Notes: generated from the sequence alone by a model not told the origin. 64,000 nt of DNA from Heliopora coerulea (GCA_030142905.1 JASJOG010000044.1:1260001-1324000); one strand, 5' to 3'; positions 39,100-52,800 are shown, counted from the stretch's first letter. A program made the numbers and translations.

Positions 39100-39343
39100 T
39101 TTGGATATAAAACCAGCGTTAGATTTAACAAAATAGTAGATAAAAACAGTAGACAATGTTCATTTGCAGTTGTTCAATTGTTGGAGAAATTATCATGACA
39201 ACGTGAAAACGTTGCTATAGGTGACAGGTCCGAGCCTTCAGACCTTTGGCCAGAGGCACCAATGCTACCGTCCCATAATACTTTTAGGTGTTGGGTTTTA
39301 GATTTTTAGTGGCTTTTTTACATGCTTCGTCATCAAAACCAAG
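39100..39343. promoter_or_regulatory. Probable shared promoter region of DRC5 and COPZ1
   Basis: The two genes start head-to-head. COPZ1 begins its coding sequence at 39344 on the plus strand, and the first proved DRC5 exon is 38244-38317 on the minus strand. No TATA box was seen. The assignment rests on gene order only. Confidence 0.4.
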
Positions 39344-40745
39344 ATGGAGGCCGGATTGCTTGTAAGTGTGATTTAAATGATAGCGATGTGTTTGCCTAAA
39401 AACTGCAATAATTGGTATAAAAAATGAACTATAATATTGCCGGGAAGCTTGCCATACTTCTGTGGCAGGAACGTTTCTCTGGCTAAATAAGGGTGGTATT
39501 CGATGAAATTTGCATTTAGAATGATGAATATGTGGAATGGTAGTGTCACTGAATTTATTATTTAACTAAGCTTTTATGTCGTTATAAGTGTCTCTGGAAA
39601 TATACTACAACATTTAAATTTTTTTGGGAGGATTATTTCTTATGTAACTTACATTCTTCGAAGTACTGTAAATGCTAATTTTTTCATCATAGATAAACAT
39701 AGTTCATTGCTTATATTTTGTTTGGTTTTTTTATTGAGTACACAGGAACCCTCAATGTACACAGTTAAAGGAGTTCTAATTCTTGATAATGATGGTGAAA
39801 GAATATTATGTAAAGTAAGCCATAAAGAAAGTAATTTTCTTTTGTCTTAACTGTTACATGTATGAGATATACTTGGCAGTATAGTAGATATTATATTTAG
39901 GATATATTGCTTTCATGCATGAATTTGCTTTCGTGCATGAGTAATTTGCTTTTGTGCATGAGTGAGGAAATAGTTTAAACCTCAAAATGCAACAGGAAAA
40001 CGCCTTAGCCCACAAGATAACGTAACGGACATCCTATGCTGGAACAAGCTTTCATGCACCATTTAATGTAAGGGAAATAGTCTATAGTTTCTTCCCCTAG
40101 CTAAATATATAAAAGGCAGAGCACAACTCAGCAGTGCATGTATTATTCATAAGGCATTAACCTGAATAACATCATTACAAACCGAAGTCCTAAAAGAAAT
40201 TATCAAAGTCAAGAACCAAACAAATCAACAGAACCAAAGAAACCGAACCAAAAAGTGAAAGTCGTAAAAGAAATCAACAGAACTGAAATCCAAAGAGCGT
40301 ATGGAGTGCTAAGAGTTGTGCTCAGTCTCACAGCAGTATAATACATACTTCAAGGTTAGAAAGAATAAAGACACTAATCTTTAACAATTCAAATATAGTA
40401 AAATAAATAGTCAAAAATATAGCTGGTTTTGTATTCTTTGTTGCAAGCAAATTGAACCAAAAGCAGCCACATAATTTAATAGGGACTGGCTCATAACATA
40501 ACTTTGAAACAGAGCTCTTTGGATACCTAGCAGCAAACATGCTTATAATCCCAGACTATTACATGTAGATGGATTTATGTCTTTGAATTGCTTATTTGAC
40601 ATACATTTTTTTTTATTGCTTCATTTGGAGTTTTGTCAAAAATCATTTTATTGTGGTTACTTGCTTTGAATCTGCTGCATGTCTATTTGCACACAATACA
40701 TATACATACAATATACAAACAATATGCATACAATATACATACAGT

Positions 40746-40794
<49 letters not shown>

Positions 40795-43700
40795 AAGTTT
40801 TGTGTCAAATCAGACTTTTTTTCTCTAGTATTATGATGATACATACCCAACAGTTAAAGAACAAAAGGAGTTTGAGAAGAATCTGTTTAACAAGACCAGC
40901 CGAGCAAATGGTAAGTGTATATTTTTGAAGTAATAACATTTTTTGAAAGCTTTAATCTGCCAGGATTAAAATGTGAAGGGTTAAAATAGTTAGAGCAGGT
41001 TAGAATAAAGTTTGATGTCTGCAAATTCAGGAGAAGTATTACTTAAAATATGAAGTATTTGATTTTCATGATTTGTGAAAGTGTCATTAAAATGCTTCTT
41101 TGATGTTCTTTTCTTTCTTAGCTGAAATTGTGATGTTTGAGGGATTAACCTGTGTATATAGAAGCAATATTGATCTCTATTTCTATGTCATAGGGTCAGC
41201 TAATGAGAATGAGGTATGTACTGTAAATTGAATGAGTTGAACACAAAAAATAACTTAAATCATTTTACTTTGGCTATTGCCAAATGACTTTTATCATCTG
41301 GAGAGATATGGAGTCTGTCTTTGAGGTTAAAGTGTCAAAGAATATCTTGATTATTCTTATTGGGTTGGAGGTCAAAGTGTTAGAGAAAGTGGGAATTAGC
41401 ACATGAAAACCTAAACTAGACTTTCATTAAATGATTCTATACATCTGATTAAAAGTCTTGCTGTATTGCATTAAACAAGCAGAAAACAGCATGGGTGTCT
41501 TTACAAGATAAAAGTATTGTTGAAACTGTGATATTTCAACTTTATTTCAAAGTCATCTTCAGACAGAATGATATTACAATGACATGCCAGAGTCTATATA
41601 CATGGCATGTTATTGTAATATCATTCTGTCTGAAGATGACTTTGAAATAAAGTCAAAATATCACAGTTTCAACAATAGTTTTATCTTGTATTGACTCATA
41701 TCTTGAGTTTTCAAGATGACAGTATTCTTCAGAACATGTTTTATTTTATACTTTTTGAAGTTGTCAGCTGGTCATGGTTTTTGTGTCTTTACATATTGAT
41801 AGAAATATGCATGATGCAATTTTAACTGGAAAAATAAACAGTGGAAACATGAGGCATATGTCAATGTTTAATGATAATTTTCCAGTTGAAATGGCACCAT
41901 TCATGTTTTTGTCACTGTGTGGAGACACAAAAGAAATTTTTTATGTTATTTCATCCATACTTTTTCTATGCTAATATAAAATGAAAATGAAGTACGTCTT
42001 GTCTCTATAAGTTGAAAGAAAATGTATCTCATCCATTCTGAGTATGCATACAATAGCATGCTGCTTACTTTGTGTTCTGTAATGTTATATCAAATTGAAT
42101 TGATAGATGTTGAAATCTAGTGACCCACATAAAGCATTTATCCATATTGGAAATATATATAATTTTTTTTCCTTTAGCTTATTTTAGTAAGTGTCCTGAA
42201 TGCTTTTTATGATACTGTGAGCCAAATTTTAAGAAAAAGTGTGGAAAAGAAAATGCTAATGGATAATTTGGATGTGATTATGTTAGCCATGGATGAGCTG
42301 GTTGATGGAGGGTAAGATTTGTTGAAAAACGTTTTTTAATATTTTAAATAGCAAGCTAAAAACTAAGTTAAAAGGAAGAGTTGGTAATAATTGAAGTGAA
42401 TGTTCTTCAAAAAATTTCTATGTTCAAAAAATGGAAACAAAATGTTGTTCAAGCTGATAGAATTTTCTCTTGAAAAAGTCCTTATACGGTGGAGCCTTGC
42501 TATAATGCAGTATGTGGGGTCCATCGTAAATGACCGCGTTATAGCTGAAGCACGTTATATTGAAACATATCGAAAATAGGGATTTGACATGGGGAAATGG
42601 TGCAGGTCACAGGAAAGTATAAAACATGAATACATTGTCATTGACATGACAAGCATTAAAGTTGTAAAAATTAACACAAACATGTGGTAATTATAAGTTA
42701 GATATTGTTTTAGTAGATATTATTTTAAAGAAGTCTGTTACTTTTGATTGTTTGCATGTTTTCCGAGCTTTGGCTTTGGCTTTTGCATGATGCAACAAAT
42801 AGCAGAGGTGAAAAACAGGCTACTAATGATCTGCTTGTGCTCAATAGTTCTACCAAGTGAACAAGGTTTGTAAATCAGTTTAGTGATTGAGAAATTTGGG
42901 GTCCAAAGATTTACTGTGTTATACTGAGTCACATGCTATACCGATGCACGTTATAGCAAGGCTCCACTGTATACCAGTACTCTAATTGTTTGCATATAAT
43001 ATGTACATGATAAGATACAGTCTTTGAAATATGTTTTTAGTTCTTTCACAAAAACTATTGTACCATGGTATTAAACTATCATCCGAGTGAATGATCATGT
43101 GTGTGTATATATATATATATATACATATACATACATATGTATATAAATATAAATAGACAATAGGTTGGGAACCTCATCAAACAGCAAGAGTGCTCAATGG
43201 ATATACCAGAGCTATATACAAATCGAATCAAAGATAGATGACTTGTTTAAAACATTTAATTGCTACTCAGAGTTCCACTGCAGTTGCCTGATGATTGCTT
43301 CATGAGAAGCATGAAACTCTGAGTAGCAATTAAATGTTTTAAACAAGTTATCTATCTTTGTGATCCGATTTGTATATATATTTATATATATATACAAATA
43401 TAGTTAGTTGAAATATAGTAGTTAGTTATATATGTATACAGGGTGTCCCAAAAAAATGTATGCACACTTTGAATGATGATAACTCACTATAACAAACTTT
43501 CTTTCGAATGCCATGCATTCATGAGCAATTTGGAGATGAGGAGTTTTATTTCCAGCAAGATGGAGCACCTTCCCACTACCATCGTGATACGAGAGCCTAA
43601 CTTACAAAAATCTGCTGAACAGATGGATTGGGTGAAGATATAGCATTGAATTCCTTCCATGTTCACCAGACCTCATGCCTGTGGACTTTCTTTATGAGGA

Positions 43701-45046
43701 TACATCAAAGATAAGGCTTGTAGCACAAAACCTGTAACAATCAATGAGTTGAGAGCAGTAATTGAAAGAGAACACACCCAAATACCAAATGAAATGATCA
43801 TAATTCATAATGTTTGCAATTCCATCTGTCTGCATTATCAGCAGTGCCTGGACCAGAACAGTCATCAGTTCAAACACCTGCGATAAGTCCAAAAATTCTA
43901 CACTTGTCTTCTTTAACTTGGGTAATAAAACTTAGATATGTCTTGATAAACATTGTATTTATAATCATTCAAAGTGTGTATACATTTTTTTGGGACACCC
44001 TGTATATTATATGCTAGTATGTAGTAATTTTATATGAAAGCTGCATCACTTTCCAACATTCACCAACCTAGAACTAGAGGTATGTCATGTGTTTCCTTCA
44101 GATTATATGTTGGAATAAATTCTTTGGAAATTTTTTTCAGTGTAATACTGGATGCAGATTCCAGCTCAATTGCCCGTAAAATAGCTATGAAGGTGAGGAT
44201 TTTAATTTACTCAAAGTTTAGTTAGCAAAGATAACATATTGAGTATCAAATAATTTTATGGTAAAACTTATAGAGGTGTTGTCCATACTAATCTAACTTA
44301 GTTGAAAATATTTCATTTTCTTGTCTGATTCATTTGTAAAATAATACAAATTTCTGTTGTCAATTGCATTGCCCATATCCATTTCACAAGAAAATTTTTC
44401 AAGCTCAATCACCTGATTGTTTTTCAGAATGATGATGTACCTTTGTCAGAGAAAAGTGTGGCTGACGTAAGTTGAAGAAATACTTGATCAATTTTTGGAT
44501 GTTGTAAACAGATCACCTTGTTTTGATAATTGTTGAATATTGAGGATGGTATAAATGCATTTAAGATTATTATAGCAAGTGTGGTGAATGTGGAAGGTTA
44601 TAACAAAATGAAAAGGTGTGTTGAATAATTCCTCAACAAAAAAAAAATGCAGTCAGGCTTCTTTTTAATAGATATGTCATATGAGTGAACCAGAAAGCAT
44701 TTGCAAGGCTTGAAATTAGCTTATTTAGACATCATTCAAGATGGTTGACAATTAGTCTGTTAATGCTGATGATGACAATTAACTTCTATTATTGGTAATA
44801 TGACTGGTGGTATATAAGAAAAGGTTATGAAAAAAATAGCTTTCATCAGCAAAGGTGGAATGAATGTGATGGCTGATGAACTGTACTGGAATATGACAGT
44901 TTAACTGGATGATGTATAAGGTGATGAGTTACTCAATTAGTTAAACTTTGATACTCAGCTAATGGTATATTTAACTTTTTTTTCTCTCTACTGCTTAGGT
45001 GTTGCAGTCAGCCAAAGACCAACTGAAATGGTCTCTTTTAAAGTAG
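39344..45046 (+). CDS. COPZ1: Coatomer subunit zeta (COPI), 8 exons, 177 aa
   Basis: Zeta-COP is the small chain of the COPI F-subcomplex that coats Golgi-to-ER transport vesicles. Exons are 39344-39361, 39746-39814, 40829-40910, 41122-41213, 42178-42311, 44141-44192, 44428-44466 and 44999-45046, all with GT-AG borders and matching phases (534 nt including stop). The product is 177 aa, the same length as human COPZ1. It carries family blocks [77 protein letters not shown] and the end [15 protein letters not shown]. It is a single longin-like/adaptin-small-chain domain without a signal peptide. The introns hold a pogo-like MITE, a mariner relic and two foldbacks. The gene looks intact. Confidence 0.97.
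40690..40790. repeat. Microsatellite (CATA/TA)n
   Basis: ACATACAATATAC-type units run into a pure TA tract in COPZ1 intron 2. Overlapping Ile/Tyr-rich frames are artefacts of the repeat. Confidence 0.9.
41502..41690. repeat. Foldback of two hammerhead-like repeat units
   Basis: Nearly perfect arms of about 80 nt (TACAAGATAAAAGTATTGTT at left, complement at right) surround a short AT-rich loop. Each arm holds one unit. On the plus strand CTGAAGA (41630-41636) is followed by stem GACTTT/AAAGTC and then AAAA where GAAA is expected. The minus-strand unit keeps GAAA. It lies in COPZ1 intron 4. Confidence 0.8.
42487..42969. mobile_element. MITE, Tc1/mariner-pogo-like (copy 2 of 2)
   Basis: The ends CGGTGGAGCCTTGCTATAA and TTATAGCAAGGCTCCACTG are inverted and flanked by TA on each side. 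Terminal sequence and size (483 bp) match the element at 10555-11027. No transposase remains. It lies in COPZ1 intron 5. Confidence 0.8.
43213..43378 (+). ncRNA. Candidate hammerhead-ribozyme-like repeat with long stem III
   Basis: CTGATGA at 43288-43294 is followed by a clean stem TGCTTC-ATGA-GAAGCA and GAAAC at 43313-43317. The 3' flank (CTCTGAGTAGCAATTAAATG and onward) pairs for more than 50 nt with the 5' flank ending at 43272. This gives the hammerhead order stem III, U-H cleavage site (43273-43274), stem I, CUGAUGA, stem II, GAAA. Stem I (CCACTGCAGTTG) has mismatches, and an extra U-U pair sits at the base of stem II, so activity is uncertain. It lies in COPZ1 intron 5. Confidence 0.5.
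43439..44002 (+). pseudogene. Decayed Tc1/mariner transposon
   Basis: Terminal inverted repeats CAGGGTGTCCCAAAAAAATG are flanked by TA. Fragments of a DDE transposase can be read in shifting plus frames. They include [13 protein letters not shown] around the second catalytic Asp, then a [12 protein letters not shown] region and [20 protein letters not shown] near the C-terminus. There are frameshifts and stops. At 564 bp it is also internally deleted. It lies in COPZ1 intron 5. Confidence 0.8.
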
Positions 45047-46825
45047 ATTCCTGTAGTCATTTAACAAAGCATGTAGACAATTCAAATTAGTCAAAATTTA
45101 TGAACATAATTTGAATTTTCTGTGGTGTAATATACAGAAACCATTATGTCTTACAAGTGGTGTGACTACAAATGGACAAAGTGAGGGGGATTTGGTTTTA
45201 TGGTATAATTTTAGAGTGACACATTAAAATTAAGCATATTGTTAAGACTGAAGGGAAAATGAATTGTAACAAGAATACTTGAATGATGGTTTTTTTTGGG
45301 TTTTTTTTTTCTGTTTTAAATGCATATCTGTGCATTGTGAATTTAATTTTGGAAGCAAGGTCAGTCAAAGCTTTGTGTTTTAATTGTATTACTAGTAGCA
45401 GAATATTTAACAGTCTCATTAAAAAATTAAAAGTATTTACTCTCTGGTGTTCATTATTATGCCAACATTATTACAGTATATCATGTATCGTTTTGTGATG
45501 TGTATATGGAGGCAAAGGGTTACTTTGCAAATACTCATGGTAAATCAGGGGTATCAAACTTGTAAGTGTCTTTAAATGGTTGTCAAAATTGTACAATCTG
45601 GCATATTTCAGATAGTAATGAAGATCAAGTTGAAGAGCAGTCTTTCGCCTAAACGTCAAGAAATTTGCTGGGAAAATTGGTCACTGCAGAGTATTTGTCA
45701 CCAACTTTGAGGAGTTTGGATAATGAATGAAATTGCTTGTTTGCTCATATTTTGCAGGCTTTTTAACTGATTGTCAGATTTCCTAGCAAGGCTTTATTTT
45801 TGTTGATGTTAAAAAAAATCCTTGCAGACTCACTCTGAAATTAGATTTTTTTTTCTGCACAGTAACATGTCTTTGATATCTAACTTATGTGCATGTAGAA
45901 GAACAAAATACCAGTTTCTAACGAGGCACGTCATTGAACCCTTGTATGTGTTCATAAATTGGGTGGCTAATGCTGATAACGGAAATAATTTCAGTTAATT
46001 TATTGGTTTTGTAATTGTAACAACATTGGAGTTTTACATACAAGGACCTAATGGGTCATAATCAGTCATTTTACATTATTCTAAAATTATTAATTTTGAC
46101 ACTGTACAGTCATATTTTTGGGATGCATTCCTTAACCAAAACCAAATTCCAGTCCTAAATCTAACCCTATCCCTGGTCCCAAGTCAGTTCTAACTCAAAA
46201 CCTTTAAGTACGTTTTTACCATGTCACTATATCAACTGAGTAGAGTTCAACCTTTTTCCATTTGGATTACATTAATTCAAAGGAATAGGGGGTAAATGGA
46301 TGGATATAACTCCTTGTCAAGTTATCAATCAATCTAAATCTTTCTTAAAAGTTAAATCGTCTAAGCAATAGAATTACCAATATAATGAAAAAGATTTTTA
46401 TGAATTGTAAATGTAAATTACCTGCAGAAACCTGCATAACACACAATAATTTAAGTTAAAACCAGTACAAGAGTTAACAAGATGATAAGTTTTCTAACAT
46501 AGTATTTCATTATATTAGCTTTAGCAGACGCTCGTTTAAGTGATGGATATTCATAATATTGTAATAATTGTATCAGTTGGAACCTTCAAAGAGGTGTATT
46601 GACTGACGGGGGTCTTGGGTGAGCTGTGGTGTTGGTGGAACTATTTTCGAATGCGTGGAAATAAGTGGTGTCACGTGTCAAAACACGCGTGCAGGACATT
46701 TCATTTTCATCGATCAAAGGAACAACTGCTTTGAGTGTTTTTGCGGTTGGGTCCGATCACATGGCGTTTTATTTGGCGTGAGAAGTTACTTGAGGGACAA
46801 ATAGTTTATCTGTTTTCAAGACGAA
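45047..46825. other. Intergenic: COPZ1 3' UTR and MAGUK 5' flank
   Basis: AT-rich sequence joins two plus-strand genes. No other exon, RNA gene or transposon ends were recognised. The right end should contain the MAGUK promoter and 5' UTR. Confidence 0.4.
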
Positions 46826-49800
46826 ATGGGAGAAGAAAAACCAGCAGTAAATGATGAACGTTCCAGCGAAAGTCAAGGTAGCATTGATTAGTTAGTGTAG
46901 CATCGTGCATACAAACTCATACGGAAATTCTGAGAGAGCATCAGAAGGCTTTGAATTCAGCCAGAGTTCCAAGTAATTTACGGTTTGATTTATACCCCAA
47001 ACAAAAGACCAGTCACATCTGCGGTAATACACCTATACCACAGGACTTTAGCAATCATTTGTAGGTAACTCGTGTAGAAGTATCCTTCGTTTTCAATCGC
47101 TTTGTTTCTGTCATAAATGCATAAATTTAACTTTAAAATGTTTGCGAAAATCACACCTGTTTATCTTTTTGAAGTGCTCAGCGGGAATCGAAAGGGCTTC
47201 ATACCGCTTATAAGTCGCTCTTATTATAACTGTCGTCGGTTATCCCGACAACTAATTGTTTTTTGGCACAGAATTCGACTGTTTGAAAACTAATCATTTC
47301 CGTGCTGTTTTGGGAAGTTGTCTTTTTGTCGTTCGTTGGGATCATAAAGTCTTCCTCCCACATTTGTCAAACACTCTAGGTTAACGTTTGTCAACATCTG
47401 CCAAGTATGACGTTACAAGTGAATGTGCAATGTGTCAAGCCAACTAAATTAGTTCTTACTACGATATTTCTAGAATGGGAACAAAATCCTTGTTGACGGA
47501 GCATGATTATGGGCGCCTTATGACAATATGATGTATTTCTGACTACTCCTTCGTTTAAATAATGATCTCAGAGTCTGGATTACGAAGCCGTTGGTTGTCA
47601 TAGTAACCGATGATTGTAATCACATGAATGTGTGTGTGTGTGTGTGTGTTACTTTCTATTACACAGATTTTTAAGAATGAACTTTTAAAATTTTGAAGTG
47701 CATGTTATTTCACCAAATGTTTCAAAGTAACATCTTACAGCTAGCTTTATTGGCTTTACTGATTTTTTGTTGATTATGGATATGGCAGAGATTTGGTATT
47801 AGAAGCCCCATATATCAAAATAGTTCTGTGGTAACATCAATCATATAAAGCATATGTGAAAGTACATGTATATTCCTGTTGGTATGCCACTAATCCTGCT
47901 GCACCTTAGCCACAGTCAATTCAATCTTTGAACAATACCGACTACTATTGTTGTACTTTGGTCAGAAAACAGCTTGTTATTCAATGACCTAATTTATGTA
48001 TTTGGTTTTGCACCCTAGAAATTGAAATCTTGAGATAGAATTGACTGTCCACTACCTAATGCTGAAGAATTTGTCAATTTTATTTTCCTAACCAAAGTTT
48101 AATTCAACCATTCAAGTATAACAAACTTCTATCTTAAGCAGACTTTTTCTACTTTATTTTGGACAACACCTGGAAAATTTCTTCAACAGAGTGAAGGTGC
48201 TAATTGGCTATCTTGGATGGAATGTGTTGAGGATTTCAAAGATTGTATTTCTGTATGCCACATTTAAACAAGGTTTTATTTGACCACAAATGAACAACAA
48301 ATTATTGTTTGACCAGAAAATATGCACACTTTTTATATCAAGTTATTCATTACCACAGTAAACTTTGCACACTGCATACCTTGTACAGTACATTCTAGAA
48401 ATAACTTTTTAAGTATTACATACATATCTGTATTTCTGCTGCTCAATTCAAGCTCTCCTTTTACAGCTATCAGTGAAGTGGTGAGCTCTTTAGATGATTC
48501 CAAAACAGCAGGACTGATTTTAGAAGAACAAGCAAAATCACTTAAGAGCATTCTAGCAGATCCTGCAATTCAGCATCTTATTAAGGTATGTGGTAACATA
48601 TAATTCATTTTATGGATAAGAAAGGGGTATTTAACCCTTTATTCAGCATTATGGCTTGACAAACTGCAGTGCCATCAATGAAAAAATAAATTAACAATGA
48701 TGGATCATGCTTGACCAAATATGCTTTCTTAACTGAGGAGTGCAATTTGCTGTCTCAAAAAATTTTTACAAAAGAAAATGAAAGTTTTAATTTTCTGAAG
48801 TCCTAAGCTAATTAATTTTGTTACTGTATGACTACAAATTTACTCCAATGTAGTTTTTATCTATAACTAGCATGTTTCTTTGAGACTTTGCCAGTTTATT
48901 TATATCACAAAAAAGTCAGTAATCCACATTTTCATTTACAGCTGCTACATTATAGAGTTTCATTCTTTCTATATCAAAGCAATTATATAATTATAGAACT
49001 GCTATGGATGCACAGTGTGCTTATATGAAATAATGTTTTATTTAAGTGCCACCTGCATAATTAGACCCACATGTTTATTAAAATTTGATTGTTAGTCAAA
49101 AAATTATTTAATGAAAGTGAAACAAAATCTGATGTAATGTGACTAAATTATTTTTCAGGCTCATGGTACTTTGAAACAGAAAAAGACAGAAGCAGTGAAG
49201 ATAGGAAATGTGGACCTGTTGAAAGAGGTATGATTGAAACTTTCTATTATGTTTAGATATGCTTGGTCTACAGTATTTGGTATCTCCCTAATTGTTTTCA
49301 ATAAACAGCAGCCATGTTAATGTGAATGTCTGTGTATATTATGCTCTCATATACCTCTTGTTTGTTGGAATGTCCAAGAGAGTGAAAGTGTTTAAGATGT
49401 CTACTGCAGAGCTTTGAGTTCATGTGAGCCTTATAAAGGTTCCGAACATACTAAATATTACATGAAAGTTATGAAATTGTGTGCTCATAAGAAAAGCCAT
49501 CTTTTGTTCATATGAAATCTGTGTATGTAGTTTTGATGCTTATTCATATATACATTATAAATATCTACAGAAACTAATAAGATCTTGTTTGTATAATAGC
49601 TGTGGTGATTGCTTTATTAGGTTGCTACAGAGCTTAAAAACAATGCAGATAGCAATGGGTTGGCAGCAGAGTTGGAGAAGTTATTATCAAACCCCCATAT
49701 GACAGTAAGTTTAAAGACTCATGCATTGAGTCATACTAAGAAAAAGGAACATAAAGATTGATGGTAATTGATGAACAATATTGAACATTAGTGGCCTGTC

Positions 49801-52800
49801 AGATGTGAAGATCACTGCTTCGTGGCTATTTGTGGTTTGAGGATAGGCTGATATGCCCATATTATTTTTTCAATAATGATCTATATCTAAGAAATACAGG
49901 ATTCTTGATACTGTAGTCCATTTCACAGGTACGTCTGCAAGTGATGAAATTATTTGGTATTTTCACTAGTGTTTTCATAATAACACAAGTTGCTCATTAA
50001 TTTCTTCTAGTATTGCTGGATTTATATACCCAAGATTTTGCATGTTTCAAGGATTTAGATGACATTCCAACATTATAGTTACTTCCTGACATAGTTAAAT
50101 AAATGACAGGTTGATTTATGTTTCTGAACTGTGGAAGTTCTAAACTGTAGTATACCATACTTCTGTTTGAATCACTCATTTGGAAATAAAATTACTCATT
50201 TGAAAATAAAATTACTCATTTGAAAATAATTTCTTAAATATGTAGGGTTTAATAGAAAGCCATGATGCAATAGCAGCAAAGTCATACGAGCCTACCCCTC
50301 CTCTAGCATCATCTGGATCTTCAGATGCAAATGGCTTGCCTGCTGGAGGAGAACCAATACGAATGGTTGGACTAAATAAATCACCCAATGAGTCACTGGT
50401 ATGTTAATGTAAAGCTTTTACCATCTTAGTACCCAGGTAGAGATTCCCCTCCCCATAAATACCCATAATTACTGTTACTGGTTACTACAAGTCCCAGTTG
50501 ATATATTTTTCCCTAAACCAACTGTAACTGAACTTGCAGTGTACAAATGATGCTACTTGGATATTTCAAATGCAAGCAGAAAAGGAATAACATGAAAAGT
50601 GTTCACCACTGTGAATATATTTACACCCAACTACAAGGGAAGTTTGGTCAGGAGAAATTTTATAGAGGTGTATACATTAAGGCTGTCAGTTTACGTTTAA
50701 TTTAGTATCTGTTTAAACGGATGTTTCATAAACGTTTGTTTCTAACTAGCAATTACCTCCTGGGGGTTAAAGACCGGAAGTGGCAAGGATGTAAAAGTGC
50801 AAAATTAGGCACGAAATTTTGAAGCAAAGCAAAGTTAACTTTTTTGTCAATATACAAGGAACATTAAATAACTTCACAATTTAGCATTTTTATTCAAAAA
50901 AATTCAACATGTTTACATTATCTGGCAGCAAGCAACTTCGCTTGTGATTTACAATATTGCCAGCCATTGAATACACTCTCTCCGACGGAACAGACATGGC
51001 AGGTATTGTGAGGTATTTCTGCGCTACTTTTGAAATTGCTGGTAAACGGGAAGCATTTTCTTTCCACCACTGCAGAGGGTTGGTTCCATTGTCCACTTGA
51101 GCAGTTTGCAAGTATGCCGCTAACTCATTGACAGAGTCCTTAGTTGTGTCTGCATTTTCGCTCGCAGTATTTCTCCAAGAACCTGCAAGCAAAAAGTCCA
51201 TTCCAGGTGCAGGTTTGGACTTCTTTGCAACTGGCCCTTCTTTTGGTGTGATTTGTTTTATTTCTTCCCTGATGGCTTCGAAGGGAGCTGCTCTGCTTTC
51301 TTGGTCGTCAGTGCCCATCAGTGCATCATCAGTGCATCATCAGTGCAGAACCTGCACTTCAGATCAGAGGTGGTTTTTTTAAACGACACAATAGGTGGTA
51401 AGATGCTATATCGCACAATAGCTTTAACTGATCTTAACCTGCATCTATTTTTTATGTACCGGCACGTCTGTGACGCAGACTAAACAGTTCTATATTGCAG
51501 CAAAAGAAGCTAGCATTTACTGATGGTTTCACACTATTCTTGCTGGTAGATTACTGAAATACTGAGTGTTCTAAAGTTAAACAGTTAAATGTTTAGTCAT
51601 TTACTAAACAGATATTGATCTTTCTAAATGTTTAAACGTTTAACCATGACAGCCTTAGTATACATTAAGCCCTGGCCAAATGAATGCAACATCACAATTC
51701 AACACTGTTCAAGATTGTCAAACACAACATGTTGAACTTGTATGGCCACCATGTTGCATCATGTTGCATGATATTGAACAAAGTTTGATTTCCATCAAAC
51801 ATAAGATGGAACATTGTTCAACATTTCTTTTGTTTTCGTGTGTGAACAACAAAGTTGTATTAGTTTGGCCACCCTCTTCAACATTATTGCACTCATTCAC
51901 ACATGCAGCTAGTCATCTCTTGGGCAAGGGCAACAAGTACTTTGGCCTGAAATTCGGGATCATTATTCATCCTAAATGCCTAATCTCCACAATCCAAGTC
52001 TGCTCCATAAAACACGTTCCATTTGTTTGGCCACGCAGTCCAACACCATCCAACAAAGTTGAATTCAACAAGGTCGAATGATTTGGCATTCATTTGGCCA
52101 GGGCTCAATTCTTTTGAGATAAGGGGTGTTTACTTAGCCATCAGGAAAGACCTGTAATCACCATCATGACCTGTTTACATGTATAATTTCTGATGAAACA
52201 TTCAGATTTAAACCACGAGTATGTGTTGTTTCTTGCAAGCAAAGAACTGTTACAGTGATTTCTAAACTCAGTTATACAAGCATAGTTGCTTTACATTGTA
52301 ACAGGGTTTGACTCTGAAGCAAAGAGGTGGAAATATTGTGGTTGCAAGAATCATTAAAGGGAGCATGATAGACAAACAAGGTAAAAATTCTGTTGGTATA
52401 GTCACATTTATTTTTTATTTGTATTTGTTCCCAATGCTCAGTGGATCATGGTTTTTTCCTGAAAAGTATAGGTTTATCTTGAGTGCATTAGTAGATTGAG
52501 TATCAATGAAAATATAGTCAGTTTTTTGGTAACAGCCTTATAATTCTGAGACTACTGGAAACTTCAGTTGAACTGGATGGCATTTACTGTACACACATCT
52601 TGACCATAATGATTGTTGGCATTAGTTGGTTGTTGCTTTGTCTTTGAGACAGGTTTTTTAGTCACAAGAGATGATGATCTTACATAGAGAGTTTTTAGGA
52701 TTGCAGTGTTATCTTTTAACCACAGAAGTGACTGTGAGTTGTATTAGTTGATGAGAAAACTAATGGGAAAATATACTGATGTAAAAAGTATAAGTATACT

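Noticed and set aside
51680..52081. 133-codon plus frame
   Set aside because: It lies entirely inside a MITE and has no domain or splice context.
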